A DNA stretch of 6,779 nucleotides from the NCBI GenBank assembly GCA_964439435.1, contig CAYTOF010000090.1:1-6779 (forward strand). Reading direction: 5' to 3'. A program made the translations under genes and the position numbers. Source of the stretch: CAYTOF01 sp964439435 (lineage in GTDB: Bacteria > Bacillota > Clostridia > Oscillospirales > QAMX01). Positions 6,706-6,779 of this stretch are shown one piece after another (the first letter of the stretch is position 1; each line of letters opens with the position of its first letter). Under the pieces are notes generated by a model that worked only from the letters and a program-made list of their open reading frames with translations, had not been told where the DNA came from and did no database searches.

Positions 6706-6770
6706 GCAATCGTGGGTAATTTTTTCGATATTTTACCCACATCCTGCCAACATGGGTAAATTTTACGCAT
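6692..6770. promoter_or_regulatory. Operator-like array of five 9-bp half-sites upstream of fic
   Basis: Half-sites of the type ATGGGTAAA occur at 6692-6700 (reverse), 6712-6720 (forward, GTGGGTAAT), 6732-6740 (reverse, TTTACCCAC), 6752-6760 (forward) and 6762-6770 (reverse, TTTACGCAT). The first four begin exactly 20 bp apart and alternate in orientation. The last two form a 19-bp palindrome (6752-6770) with one mismatched pair around a central T. GTGGGTAA (6712-6719) and TTACCCAC (6733-6740) are perfect inverted arms. The array ends in the fic promoter spacer and may continue beyond the right edge. The obvious candidate ligand is the winged helix of the Fic protein itself (inference). Confidence 0.8.
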
Positions 6771-6779
6771 ATGCCGCTT

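Noticed and set aside
1..6779. Mobile-element ends, attachment sites, tRNA genes and integrase or transposase genes.
   Set aside because: None was found; no terminal inverted repeats, flanking target duplications or tRNA-like folds were visible on reading either strand.

Overview
The window looks like a bacterial accessory (defence-type) locus of about 6.8 kb. It carries five protein-coding genes, four complete and one cut by the left edge. No RNA genes, transposases or CRISPR repeats were seen. The signals are bacterial: strong purine-rich Shine-Dalgarno sites (GGGAGG, AAAGGAG), textbook sigma70-type promoters and an intrinsic terminator. Base composition is moderately A+T rich. The left-most gene is visibly more A+T rich than the ATPase gene, which suggests a mosaic origin. 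The host taxon cannot be fixed from the sequence; none of the five genes is a phylogenetic marker.

Layout. Left half, plus strand: the 3' part of an AlbA_2 (Schlafen-like) domain gene (2-958), then a complete DUF262-DUF1524 nuclease gene of the GmrSD type (1085-2929). A bidirectional intrinsic terminator (3026-3074) separates these from three minus-strand genes, which in order of transcription are a Fic-domain enzyme with a C-terminal winged helix (6651-5581), a DUF4143-type P-loop ATPase (5452-4193) and a GIY-YIG/DUF4357 protein (4027-3149). For all three minus-strand genes the longest reading frame starts too far upstream. Shine-Dalgarno sites, and for two of them promoters, place the starts at 6651, 5452 and 4027.

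The most striking signals are non-coding. Upstream of fic, 9-bp half-sites (ATGGGTAAA type) sit exactly 20 bp apart in alternating orientation, and the array runs into the spacer of a perfect TTGACA-17-TATAAT promoter. Upstream of the ATPase gene, three 23-bp direct repeats run into the spacer of a TTGAAA-17-TATAAT promoter. Both promoters predict very short leaders (about 19 and 12 nt). The ATPase transcript would begin at its own Shine-Dalgarno sequence.

How the genes work together (inference). DUF262-DUF1524 and GIY-YIG/DUF4357 proteins are nuclease families often found among restriction and defence genes. Fic enzymes and DUF4143 ATPases are common in the same neighbourhoods, often as toxin-like or stand-alone accessory genes. 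No DNA methyltransferase or modification gene is present, so a classical restriction-modification system is not visible here. The fic and ATPase genes seem to have separate, individually controlled promoters rather than forming a single operon. A joint function for all five genes is possible but unproven.
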